Shown here: positions 1 through 7,860 of the stretch, piece by piece
Position numbering within the stretch: the stretch's first letter is position 1
Layout of the letters: the number at the start of each line of letters is the position of its first letter
Source of the DNA: Bremia lactucae
Lineage: Eukaryota; Oomycota; Peronosporomycetes; Peronosporales; Peronosporaceae
NCBI RefSeq assembly: GCF_004359215.1
Contig: NC_090621.1
Span: 2,584,227 to 2,595,033 of the forward strand
Reading direction: 5' to 3'
Length of the DNA: 10,807 bases
Translations under genes and position numbers: made by a program
The notes under the pieces: model-generated
What the model was told of the DNA's origin: nothing
The model's input: only the letters and a program-made list of their open reading frames with translations
Databases searched by the model: none

Positions 1-259
1 AATATGTATTGCGAGCGTATCTTTATAGATACCTCGCGTAACGGATGACGCTAGCCGTCATCACGGATGGCGCTGGGCGTCATCCCTCCTAATGTGAATG
101 CACCCATGTGCATCACATCCACAAAGGTTGGTCACAAATGTGCACCAAACCCGAGTGTTGGGTCTAATTAGTGTAATTTTGTAACTTACCATCCCCATAA
201 GTACAACAAGTGTACTTAACGGGGACTGTGTAACATAGGGGCAACTTTAGCCCGTTACA
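1..259 (-). mobile_element. Partial 3' LTR of a Ty3/gypsy element (family A)
   Basis: Read on the minus strand, this starts with TGTAACGGGC at 259 and runs off the left edge. It matches the first ~240 bases of the complete solo LTR at 3521-4054, which lies in the opposite orientation. It is the 3' LTR of a minus-strand element because a purine tract abuts it at 260-272 and integrase coding sequence lies further up on the same strand. It differs from the solo copy by many substitutions and an extra 22-bp tandem unit, so the two insertions are not recent sisters. A hairpin (11-37) is shared with the solo LTR. Confidence 0.85.
42..85. repeat. 22-bp tandem duplication inside the LTR
   Basis: Two 22-base units, 42-63 and 64-85, both begin CGGATG and contain CGTCATC. 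I count 18 of 22 positions identical. The solo LTR at 3521-4054 has only one such unit at the matching place (near 3695-3720), so the duplication marks a subfamily difference. Confidence 0.75.
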
Positions 260-272
260 CCATCCCCTCTTT
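260..272 (-). other. Polypurine tract of the minus-strand gypsy element
   Basis: On the minus strand the sequence reads AAAGAGGGGATGG directly before the LTR start TGTAACGGG. A purine tract next to the 5' edge of the 3' LTR primes plus-strand DNA synthesis in LTR retrotransposons. No TGG-type primer-binding site is seen here, so this LTR is the 3' one of a minus-strand element and not the 5' LTR of a plus-strand one. Confidence 0.7.
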
Positions 273-530
273 AAGAACGAATTAACATTTTTAAATTCGT
301 CAAAGAGGAGAGAGGAACTGCGAGCACCTTCACGCGCCGCTAGTTCACTCGATCACTCTATCATGCTATTAGGGGTAAATATAATCTATTAGGTATTTAT
401 TCTAGAAAAACATCAAGATCAACAAAAATTGAGCTTCAGGATTATTACCAATTACCAATATTGTCTCATCTTTTCGCATTATAATTTTTATTAACTTAAA
501 GCGCACGTGTTTCCATACACGGCACCCAAG

Positions 531-2061
531 ATGCCACCTAAAAGGGGCCACGTTGGTGGGTCGTCTGCGAAGACGCCCACTCAACCTCACACTAAGCGCA
601 CGCGCCGCGTTAACTCGCCGGCCGCGTCTAACGCCTTAGTCGAAACGCCGACAGCTACTGCTGCTGTTGTGTTTACAGAGCTTAAGGATCCATCCCACTT
701 TAACAGTGAGGATGTTGATCCGTCGGTCATTGTCGACTACAATGAGTCGACACCGTTGCCTTCATCTCATAGTAATTATGTGGACAACGAGCTCATGAGA
801 AGTGATGATGCGGCATTATTGCCCATCCAACATTCTCTCATTGCTCACAACTTAGAGACAGCAACATTTAGTAAGCTCTCTCGTCTCTTGCACTTGATAG
901 CGCAGCGACCAATAATGAGAGCGCTGCCCATAAAGGCGCAGCTGCTTCTCCGTTAAGTAAAATCACAACGCCTTATGCTCAAACCATAATCCATAATGGT
1001 TCTAACATAGAGGATTCGGAGCCTAAAGGCCCGCCGACGACACGTTAATTTGCTCAGGCGGTGTCACAAGCCAGTCGTTTTGCACGTGGCTATTTGACGA
1101 GTGGTATATCATCGATGCCCCATCCATCTAAACGGCCTCGTTTAAACGAGCCAAGAGCGTCGCTCCTAGAGCGCGCTCTTGTAGACGCACATAATTATTA
1201 TGGCGTCTTCAAATCGTGGAGGGCTCAGGGAAAATCGCTTGGGCGTATTTTCCCGATCCCGGTCGTGTTGCGTTCAAATGAAACACCCGACCAATACGAG
1301 GCGGAATTCGTGCGCCGCATTCATCCGCATTCCAATGCGATGAAACAGCGGTCGCAGCGAATTGATTACGCATGTTTGCGTGTGAAAGAAATCATGAGCG
1401 GTACTGTACACCCTGTTTCTTCTCACAACGCTACTTCTGATAGTCCATTTGAGACTAGCGAAGTGGCCTCAGCTGGTGCTTTTTTCATAGGCAGCCACCA
1501 AGCCGGGCACATCAATACGTAGAGTATCGATCGGTTCCCAAGAGTAAAAAGTCTTCGGGTAACCTTTCCATTGGACGAGGATCTAATACCCTTGCGTCAC
1601 GGAGCGGTGGGCAAGCAACCTTCCAACAAGGAAGCGTTGATTTCAACCCGCCTCCATCAGTGCAGGCGGCGCCCGAGAGGAGTAACAATTTCGCCTTCCT
1701 ATTCGCGGCTGCCTTACCTTCGTCCGTTTAGTCGCAGACGTTAAGCGCTGCTGAACGGCGTATTGCGAATCTCGAGGGTCAAGTCTCGCGACTGACCTCA
1801 GATCTTTATGATGTCCGAGCGAAGCCTTGTCAGGGTTATGAACGCCTGAAGACTCGCTTGGATTTTTTTGAAAGGATAATGCTGAGGGATCCGCGTTACT
1901 CGCGTGATTTCACTCGATCTCCGAATCCTTTTCGTTGTGGGAGAAATCGGTCGGCTGATAGTTGTTGGCCTTCTCCGTCTCCCTCATCGAATGAAGCTCG
2001 GATCACAGTCGGCGTCACCATCGGTCTCCTTAGCCAGATGGGGATATGTGACCTCATTTAG
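531..2061 (+). pseudogene. Antisense ORF of the family A gypsy element, decayed
   Basis: I do not recognise the family. An ATG at 531 in a good context opens a protein starting MPPKRGHVGGSS. Coding continues with changes of frame. Frame 531-~890 passes to a second frame at about 890-1470, with an in-frame TAA at 1046. A third frame follows from about 1480 to 2061, with an in-frame TAG at 1729. That makes roughly 500 codons in all, with two frameshifts and two stops. Visible properties are a basic, Pro/Ser/Thr-rich N-terminus with KRTRR and, later, KRPRL clusters (possible nuclear localisation signals), a W/R-rich middle (YYGVFKSWRAQGKSLGRIF), and a heptad-like stretch near 1747-1870 (ERRIANLEGQVSRLTSDLYD) suggesting a coiled coil. 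It runs opposite to pol and its tail overlaps the end of pol (1984-2061). Alternatives are a captured host gene fragment or a nested gag-like ORF. Confidence 0.6.
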
Positions 2062-2371
2062 GTCTACATACCGTTTGAGACGACCTACATAAAAGACAGG
2101 GTACGTCTTCATATACGGGGGAAGGGTGAGCCTATAATTTAGGTCTCCAACCTCTTCAACCACCGTAAAGGGCCCAATGAAACGCGGCAATAACTTCGTA
2201 GTACCTCCAGGTAGTACAGTAATTGCATCCTTAGGTAGGGTAGCAGTACTTAATAGTACTTTTTCACCCAATTTAAAGCATTCATTATTTTTACGACCAT
2301 TCCGGTCCGCATATTCTTTTTGCTTGTCCTGTGCGCTTGCCATTGCGTCACGGACTTTACGTGTGATCGCT
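1984..2371 (-). pseudogene. pol: Pol C-terminus: integrase C-terminal GPY/F region, partial
   Basis: One open frame runs from the edge of the gap to a TGA at 1984-1986. Its 5' end is lost in the gap, and the Met at 2343 is internal to the original polyprotein. The frame contains KEYADRNGRKN, the strand-forming FKLGEKVLLST, then RFIGPFTVVEEVGDLNYRL and PVFYVGRLKRY. That is the normal order of the integrase C-terminal (GPY/F) module of Ty3/gypsy elements, which contacts DNA during insertion. The catalytic D,D-35-E core is not visible. I find no clear chromodomain after 1984, so the frame may end prematurely. The visible part is undamaged, but without the rest it cannot be called functional. Confidence 0.85.
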
Positions 2372-2471
2372 NNNNNNNNNNNNNNNNNNNNNNNNNNNNN
2401 NNNNNNNNNNNNNNNNNNNNNNNNNNNNNNNNNNNNNNNNNNNNNNNNNNNNNNNNNNNNNNNNNNNNNNN
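2372..2471. other. Assembly gap, 100 N
   Basis: Exactly 100 N, a conventional placeholder for a gap of unknown size. It separates integrase coding DNA from the N-terminus of the duplicated gene. Reading frames that cross it are meaningless. Confidence 0.99.
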
Positions 2472-2584
2472 AAGCGCGAGTGACTCATAAGTCCGTACAT
2501 GTGCTCCAGGTCCATCATGGACTGCTCCAGTGAGGACATTGGGTACCAGAAGCGTGGGCGGACGAGATCCCACGTGTTAAACAT
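2472..2584 (-). CDS. MLF/DNAJB6-like gene copy 1, N-terminal 37 codons only, cut by gap
   Basis: The ATG is at 2584-2582 on the minus strand. These 113 bases look identical to 8832-8944, the start of the intact gene, giving the same N-terminus MFNTWDLVRPRF. The frame then enters the gap, so it cannot be told whether the rest of the gene is present, truncated, or replaced by the gypsy element on the other side. Perfect coding identity, while the more distant upstream DNA has diverged, suggests recent gene conversion, strong constraint, or a collapsed/duplicated assembly of one locus. Confidence 0.6.
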
Positions 2585-2639
2585 AGTGGCTCGATTGTCT
2601 TCGAAGGTTTAAAAGTGTTTTGTTTGTTTGGTTGCAATT

Positions 2640-2655
2640 TTGAAAATGAATTGAG
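2640..2655 (-). promoter_or_regulatory. Putative core promoter (Inr + FPR-like) of gene copy 1
   Basis: The minus strand reads CTCAATTCATTTTCAA about 57-72 bases before the ATG. The TCAATTC part resembles the oomycete initiator and CATTTTCAA resembles the flanking promoter region consensus that normally follows it. The match is by eye to a short consensus, but the block is unchanged in copy 2. Confidence 0.4.
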
Positions 2656-2704
2656 TTGGGCTGGGCTGGGCTGACAGTTTTTCTTGGTCGCAATAGGAGT
2701 TTTT

Positions 2705-2722
2705 TTCTAGAAGTTTGTCGAA
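2705..2722. promoter_or_regulatory. Gap-type heat-shock element, copy 1
   Basis: TTCTAGAA is followed by 7 bases and a further GAA. This fits the gap-type HSE layout nTTCnnGAAn(5)nGAAn bound by HSF trimers. It lies about 50 bases upstream of the putative initiator and is conserved exactly at 9065-9082. Confidence 0.5.
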
Positions 2723-2753
2723 TGGAGGGTTTCGTGCAGCGAAATCGGGGACA

Positions 2754-2766
2754 TTTCGCAGCGAAA
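2754..2766. repeat. 13-bp perfect palindrome TTTCGCAGCGAAA
   Basis: Arms TTTCGC and GCGAAA flank a single A. A related TTTCGTGCAGCGAAA lies just before it at 2729-2744. In copy 2 the first arm is altered (TTTCGAAACGAAA, 9114-9126). It could be a transcription-factor site, but no factor can be named. Confidence 0.4.
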
Positions 2767-3041
2767 ACTTGAGTGTAGTCATTTCGAGATCTTGATATTT
2801 TTAAGTGAACCCTGTCACTGACGCCAGCAAGATTCTTAATCGAATAATCAATTTGGCAAATTTTATAGTCAACTACAAATTGGCCTTCTAGAAGCAGAAG
2901 GCTTTTGTAGTCATTCTGAGATTTATATATAAACATTCACTGACGGCAGCCAGATCCAGTAATATAAATTCAGTAAGGTAAAATTACTCACATATTGGCC
3001 TTCCAGAAACAAATGTGCTTCAAACAATGGCGACAATTTAT

Positions 3042-3056
3042 CATGTCGCAGACATG
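3042..3056. repeat. Palindrome CATGTC-GCA-GACATG
   Basis: A 6-bp inverted repeat with a 3-base spacer, perfect here and at 9413-9427. Decayed versions occur in the neighbouring sub-repeat (3180-3194, 9548-9562) and in the inverted copy near 10597-10611. Its repeated placement downstream of a TTCCAGAA dyad suggests one sub-repeat unit of about 130-150 bp. Confidence 0.55.
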
Positions 3057-3520
3057 TATGGTATAGTATAAACATAAAAATTAAAAAAATGTCAATTGGA
3101 AATATCTTCGAATATAATCCCGATGATTTCTTGCTGCTTTTATTGCCTTCCAGAATCAAAAGATAAGCAGCATTTTAACATGTCGCATACACGTATCGTA
3201 GTATACACAAATAAAATGGTATTAGTTTTAAGCGGAAATCTTTCGCTTTCAACGAATACAAGCAATTCGAATCCCTATTGCGCATTTCATTGCACTTCTC
3301 GATGAACTGTAACGTTTTTAGCCTTGCAATCAACGTTAGCATTCAAGAAAATAATATCAAAGCAAACGCAATAAGTCGACATTTCTCGAAGCGTAATCAT
3401 GACCTGGGGACATAATGATGGTGGTGTCGAGCTTTTTATAATTAAATGAGAAGGATCAGACGTCCTTTGAAGGAACAAAAAAGTTTGCGCTTGCATTTTG
3501 GATTTGTATCTCGCTGAATC

Positions 3521-4054
3521 TGTAACGGGCTAAAGTTGCCCTAATGTTACACAGTCCCCGTTAACTACACTTGGAGTACTTAAGGGGATAGTCAACTACA
3601 AAATTTCAATAATTGGACCCAACACTCGGGTGTGGTGCACATTTGTGACCAACCCCTGTGTATGAGATGCACATGGGTGGATTCACATTAGGAGGGATAA
3701 CGCCTAGTGTCATCCGTTACGCGAGGTATCTAGAAAGATACGCTGGCAATACATATTAAATGTTATCTATAGAGATAACATCTTAATTGATAAAAAAAGG
3801 TATTTGTATTAAGCTCTATTAAATAAAAATCACTCTGAAAACTACTTCCTACTTGGCAAGTGCGCACGAAGAGACGGATTACCGCTCCCGTGACGAGACT
3901 TAATCAAAGTACTTAGTGAGTTGGGTGAGGTCGCTAACGCGCCCACCACAACTACCTCACTCCACCCAAGAGAAGCAGGTGCAAACCGCTTCCTCGCTGT
4001 GCTAGGGTGTGTGTCTAAGTAGAGCGTGGCTGCATTACGACGTGTTCGCCGACA
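3521..4054 (+). mobile_element. Solo LTR, family A, with 5-bp target-site duplication
   Basis: This is a complete 534-base LTR, TGTAACGGGC at the start and CGCCGACA at the end. It is flanked by GAATC on both sides (3516-3520 and 4055-4059). The first 240 bases match the reverse complement of 1-259. There is no internal element sequence, so it is a solo LTR left by LTR-LTR recombination. The paralogous locus has the uninterrupted site at 9885-9889. Two hairpins lie side by side: 3721-3747, and 3760-3781 with nine-base arms (ATGTTATCT / AGATAACAT). Confidence 0.92.
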
Positions 4055-4240
4055 GAATCGATGCTATCCATAGCTTTTGAGATCTCGGTCACAAATCAAA
4101 ATATTTTGATTCTTTGCTCGAACGGTAGCCTTTTTTCTCCTTACTTGAAGAGATAGCATGTGGCACCTACTCACTGTTATTAATCCATTACTAGAACAGT
4201 TCCTATCAGGTCGTTTTTTAAAAGCACATAAGGATCTTAT
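4055..4240 (-). repeat. Duplicated upstream region, copy 1, right of the solo LTR
   Basis: The alignment to copy 2 resumes right after the LTR and target duplication (4055 matches 9885; shared GATCTCGGTCAC, ACGGTAGCC, TGTGGCACCTACTCACT, CCTATCAGG). It fades near 4240 / 10072. This marks the far end of the duplicated unit, about 1.2 kb upstream of the gene start once the LTR is subtracted. The stretch 4241-4356 that follows is AT-rich and shows nothing recognisable. Confidence 0.8.
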
Positions 4241-4356
4241 GAAAGCACTGTGATAAAATGTAAAAGCTGCATCCGAGCAATCTGTTTGACTTAGCATTTG
4301 ATGCCATACCGTCGATTAAGATGATGCTATGCGATAAAATTTAACAGAACCGTTTC

Positions 4357-4605
4357 TGTAAGGACCAGTCAACTCGTTAAGCCCTTGACCACTCATTTAG
4401 ATTTATATTTTGAGCCATTCATTTTCTTTAATTCAATTTTACATATGCGCCATAATAAAAGAAGTAACAAGGTTTGCGCAATTAGGAGAGATGATACTTA
4501 GTAAGAATTAGATTCAGGATAGGCGATACCTTAAGGAGTATACCAAAAGTATCGGTTAGTAAGACTAAATTTTTATTCAGTCGTAATTTACCCTCATTCC
4601 TGACA
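4357..4605 (+). mobile_element. 5' LTR of gypsy element 2 (family B), putative limits
   Basis: The right part (4441-4605) is a direct repeat of 7861-8025. It ends CCTGACA, against CCTAACA in the other copy. I place the left end at TGTAAGGACC because it begins with TG and is preceded by GTTTC, close to the GTTCC that follows the other copy (8026-8030), a 4-of-5 target-site match. An AATAAA lies at 4454-4459 and at the matching place in the 3' copy. The repeat is solid; the exact left end is less sure, and I see no convincing primer-binding site after 4605. Confidence 0.6.
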
Positions 4606-5331
4606 AGTGATAGCAGTTGTTGGTCTTTCTTTGCTTCTCCGCGCTCCACTCGCTTCTTCGCCGTTCGCTCGCTTCTCGTCGTTCGCGCTTCGTTGGACTG
4701 CACTGCGTTGGATTGCCTGGTACTGCTTGTAGCGAGAGAGATTCCGCTCGCACCCAGCTTGAAGCGTGGGAACTTCCGCTCGCAGTCAACTGCTCCATTC
4801 GTTTTGAAGCGCAATTTTGAGTGTGTGGCTTTCGGTATCCACTGTAAATCTAAGAGTATACCTGGCAGATACAGTAGCTTAGTCTGTGTGAGGTTGGGTC
4901 CGACTTAAATCTGTAATACTGTTTATCCATCTGGGATAAGGCTGAATCTTTAACGCATTACGCCTTAGGGCTAAAGTAAGTCGTTGAGCCCTTTAAGCAA
5001 GAAGAGAACGGCAAATACTCAGATTCCATTCGACTGCAGCAAGGCTTTCCTCTTTGAGGCACGGTGAGAAGTCTGCAAAGACTGCGAACGATCTGCTTGC
5101 GTCTTTGCAAAAGACCCGGGGCATTGCAAAGATCTTAGCAAAGCTACTCACCAAGGAGAAAGCCTGCCTGCTCAAGCAAGGGTCCACCTTATCAGCTCCG
5201 CAACACGAAGTAGACAAGCTTTTAGAAGAAGCCGAGCGCACCATCTTAAAGGATCTTTGGTTTAACATAAGAGACTTAAATAAACTGAACAACAAAGTCT
5301 TTCAAAAGTTACGAACATATCCTTCTTCATT
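4606..5331 (+). other. Leader of gypsy element 2, with a possible short ORF at 4997-5359
   Basis: Between the LTR and gag lies a stretch with a C/T-rich, CGCTTC/CGTTCG-repetitive part (4625-4700). It then carries a plus-strand open frame from 4997 to 5359 without a clear ATG. The frame encodes a Lys/Leu-rich helical peptide (ILAKLLTKEKACLLKQ) that overlaps the gag start in another frame. It may be a leader ORF or the frame-shifted front of gag. I do not recognise it. Confidence 0.35.
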
Positions 5332-5943
5332 ATGGGCCAACCCTCAAACATCGAGCTAATGCAGCAAATAATGCATATGCTACAGCAACAACAAGAGTTA
5401 ATCAAATCATTGGGTAATTCCCAAAAGGAAGGTCGGCTTAAGGTGAACGGGCTAAGAATACCGATGTATAGCGGGAGAAGCGAAGAGTCGGTTTGACTTT
5501 ATTACGCGCAAGTACAGCAATATTTTATTGCACGCGGTACGAAGTGGAAAGAGGACGCAATGGCTCCTCAAGTATTTGCCGTACTCGGAAGTTCATTGTG
5601 GGACCAGCAGCACAATGGTTCTTGCTGCATCAATCAGAAATTCACTCAGTCGACGAGTTTTTCTAGCAGTGTAAAGAGGAACTCGTTCTGCGGATCGACA
5701 ACAACGTCTTCCAAACGACCTGCATCGGCTAAGACAAGCCAATTGCAAAGGCTTAATGGACTACATTGCGAAATTTTGGCACATTATTTTGCAAGTTGGG
5801 GACATGACTGAAATAGACCAAATTATCTATTTTCAACGAGAATTAGTAACAAGAACGCAAGAAAGTTCAATACCGACGGGGAACCACACTGTCGGAGGCT
5901 ATTACTGTGGCGCTCGACTTTGAACGCGCACATTCGGTTGATT
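5332..5943 (+). pseudogene. gag: Gag of gypsy element 2, broken
   Basis: An ATG at 5332 opens MGQPSNIELMQQIMHMLQQQ, then RIPMYSGRSEESV, an in-frame TGA (5494-5496) and LYYAQVQQYF. The frame shifts near 5590 (GPAAQWFLLHQSEIHSVDEFF, stopped by a TAG) and again before 5756 (MDYIAKFWHIILQVGDMTE...YFQRELVTRTQ). It shifts back for EAITVALDFERAH, ending about 5943. This is the conserved capsid core of oomycete gypsy Gag (Retrotrans_gag), with AQWF and the YF/FR-type helices in order. Gag would form the virus-like particle, but at least two frameshifts and several stops make this copy non-coding. Confidence 0.8.
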
Positions 5944-6029
5944 AAAATCACTATACCGGTACAACCCCTCGTCCTGGTTCACCAAATGTGGCCAAAAAAT
6001 TAACAATCAGCCAGAGCTGATGAAAATCG

Positions 6030-6660
6030 ACAATGCTCGACCATTTCATAGGTCTTCTCGCGTCCATAACAGACATCCAAATAGTCAAAGTGTGCATACT
6101 GCGTAGAACTGGACCAAACGATCCAGCAGTGTTGCAAGCGAAGGAACCAGCAAAATAGTCGCGGCAACGGATATCGTCGCGATCGTGCAAATGTCAACTA
6201 TTTCGTGAGTGAGTCATTCGAAGAAGAAACCATCGCGACTGTGTCAAATAAAGCTATCACCGCACTAAGTGAAGCTGACTTTGCTTCCTTCACGGGAAAA
6301 GATATGATCGTCAAAAGGGTCATCTTGACGATCGTGCTGTTAACATAGTGCTTAATTCTGGCACCACATGCAATGTGGTGAAGCCGGGGTTGCTGCAACG
6401 CGTCACGTCTGAAGTTGCGATTCAAGTCACTCGTTTCGACGGCACTAATACCACCAATAAAGTAGGTGAAGAAAGGAGTCGCAAATATCTCCTTTGATGG
6501 AAATCAATTTTCTGTCGTTCCGGTCATTGAGTGGCCAATGAGCAATTTCCATGATGTAATTTTGGGTAAGCCTTGGATTAATGCGCACGAGCCAATCATA
6601 AATTGGCGTACTCATCAAGTTTCGTTCAATAGTGTGACAAACAACGGGATGAGGTTTTGA
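6030..6660 (+). pseudogene. Zinc-knuckle remnant and retropepsin of gypsy element 2, broken
   Basis: Near 6095-6145 is a Cys-containing, IQQCCKRRNQQN-like segment followed by basic Arg/Asn residues. It is a plausible remnant of the nucleocapsid CCHC knuckle, now frame-shifted. After an acidic linker (SESFEEETIATVS) comes the protease. The active-site stretch reads VLNSGTTCNVV at 6348-6380, where aspartic proteases of this family have D-S/T-G. The catalytic Asp codon is AAT (6354-6356), so this copy lacks the catalytic residue. A frameshift near 6470 leads to NISFDGNQFSVVPVIEWPM...DVILGKPWINAHEPIINW, the flap and C-terminal ILG..W part of gypsy proteases. Confidence 0.7.
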
Positions 6661-6784
6661 ACCGGTCATTATTTCCTCTGCTGACTTTTCAAGGAGATTG
6701 AAGACATCACAATACGAAGAAGTCTATCGTGTCAAAATTTATAAGGAGTCAGAATCTACAAAACTTTGGGAACAACGGTAAAAG

Positions 6785-7860
6785 GCTTTACTCGATTCCT
6801 ATAAAGATGTATTTCCGGAAAAGTTACCGAATTCATTGCCTCTCATCGGTCGGTTGAGTTTGAATTCAATATGCAACCTGGTGCGCAACCGAGTAATCGT
6901 CCGCCGTTTCAACTTTCACAAGTTGTACAAAAGGCTCTACAGAATGTCGTCGATGAGAACCTTTCACGCGGATCAATCGAGCTTTCCGACTCACCTTGGG
7001 CATCAAACATCTTTGGCATTCCTAAAATGGACCCAACAACCGGTACGAGTGTATCTCGTTCGGAATGGATTCGATCCGGAAACGCGAACATTTTGCTCCG
7101 TTGGGTGATTGACTTTCGTTACGTCAACTCAAAGTCAGTCGTCCCTAAAATACATTTGCCCCGAGCCGATGATTTATCCGATAAGATGCAAGGTATGAGC
7201 TATTACACAGTCATTGACTTAGCTTAAGGGTACCATCAAATGCGTATCCATCAGAATAACAAAAAGTACACTGCGTTTCGTACATTAAGTGAGACGTATC
7301 AGTGGTGCGTTGCTTCGATTGGCCTTGCTGTAATACCTGGCATTTAATCGCGCTTAATGCGTGTTCCTTTTAATAAGTTCCCATTCGTTGTGGTGTATTT
7401 GGATGATATATGCATCTTTTTTGTCTCGCATGACGAGCATCTTGGACATCTTGCTATCGTGTTCGACGCATTATGCAAGGAAACTCTATTCGCTCACATC
7501 GGCAAGGGCAAGTTTGCGCGTCAAGACGTCAGCTTTTTGGGGCACACTGCTTCTGGCAAATGATAATCCGTTGATAATACGAAGACAGAAGCAACCTCTT
7601 AGTGTCCACCACCTACCTCTGTAAAGGAATTCCAAAATTTTCATGGTCTTGTTGGTTATTATCGCCGCTTTATTCATCAATTTACGCAGATAGTTCAGCC
7701 GTTGAGCCATCTCGTTAAAAAAGGTTCTCCATGGGTCTGGAATGCAGAACAAGAGGATTCCTTAGTAAGGCTGAAGTCTGCCTTACAAGTCGCACCTGTG
7801 CCAATTTCGCCCAGCTTTTCACGCCCAGCAACAAATGTTTGCGAACGAAAGTTTCATTAT
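6785..7860 (+). pseudogene. pol: Reverse transcriptase and RNase H connection of gypsy element 2, broken
   Basis: The domain opens with DVFPEKLPNSLP, then shifts by one frame at about 6840 to RSVEFEFNMQPGAQPSNRPPF. One frame then carries SDSPWASNIFGIPK (fingers), RWVIDFRYVNSKSV, YYTVIDLA (first catalytic Asp), GYHQMRI and KYTAFRT. The polymerase YLDD is at 7396-7407, followed by FLGHTASG. In-frame stops lie at 7225, 7345, 7561, 7564 and 7603. The connection GYYRRFIHQF...PLSHLVKKGSPWVWN and LKSALQVAPV lead to the very start of RNase H, where the sequence jumps into LTR DNA. The motif order is that of Ty3/gypsy. The catalytic YLDD survives but the frame does not. Confidence 0.88.

Larger units (their letters stand above)
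1..2371 (-). mobile_element. Ty3/gypsy retrotransposon, 3' part, with antisense ORF (family A)
   Basis: Going down the minus strand, the region holds the integrase C-terminus (2371-1984), about 1.7 kb carrying a plus-strand ORF, a polypurine tract (272-260) and a 3' LTR (259 to the left edge). The 5' LTR, gag, protease, reverse transcriptase and integrase core would lie in or beyond the assembly gap at 2372-2471 and are not visible. The next DNA after the gap is the host gene copy. The element either inserted into or next to that gene, or the contig was mis-joined at the gap. The stretch 273-530 shows no coding sequence, only AT-rich DNA between the tract and the antisense ORF. Confidence 0.8.
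2585..3520 (-). repeat. Duplicated upstream region, copy 1, left of the solo LTR
   Basis: This aligns from end to end with 8945-9889. The first ~230 bases next to the gene show only about six differences. Beyond about 2810 the copies differ at many positions and by small indels. No protein gene is supported here; short ORFs are not conserved between copies. The block is built from sub-repeats that each begin with a CAGCCAGATCC/CAGCAAGATTC-type sequence or a CTTCCAGAA core at 2886, 3001 and 3148. Each carries a TTCnnGAA dyad, and two are followed by CATGTCGCA. Further TTCnnGAA sites are at 3342-3349 and 3383-3390. Confidence 0.85.

Noticed and set aside
1..260. Reading the left LTR as the 5' LTR of a plus-strand element whose gag is the ORF at 531
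   Set aside because: No primer-binding site follows 259, a minus-strand polypurine tract sits there, and integrase on the minus strand ends toward this LTR.
400..407. TTCTAGAA upstream of the antisense ORF as a heat-shock element
   Set aside because: A lone dyad is expected by chance in AT-rich DNA of this length, and it is outside the duplicated upstream repeat.
2250..2573. Minus-strand and plus-strand reading frames crossing the N run
   Set aside because: They contain about 33 unknown residues and join two unrelated sequences across an assembly gap.
2577..2936. 119-codon minus-strand ORF upstream of gene copy 1
   Set aside because: It spans the promoter and sub-repeats. The matching region of copy 2 (8937-9290) has indels and no comparable frame.
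4482..4820. Ser/Arg-rich ORFs on both strands around 4577-4820
   Set aside because: They arise from the C/T-rich low-complexity leader of gypsy element 2 and overlap its LTR; no domain is seen.
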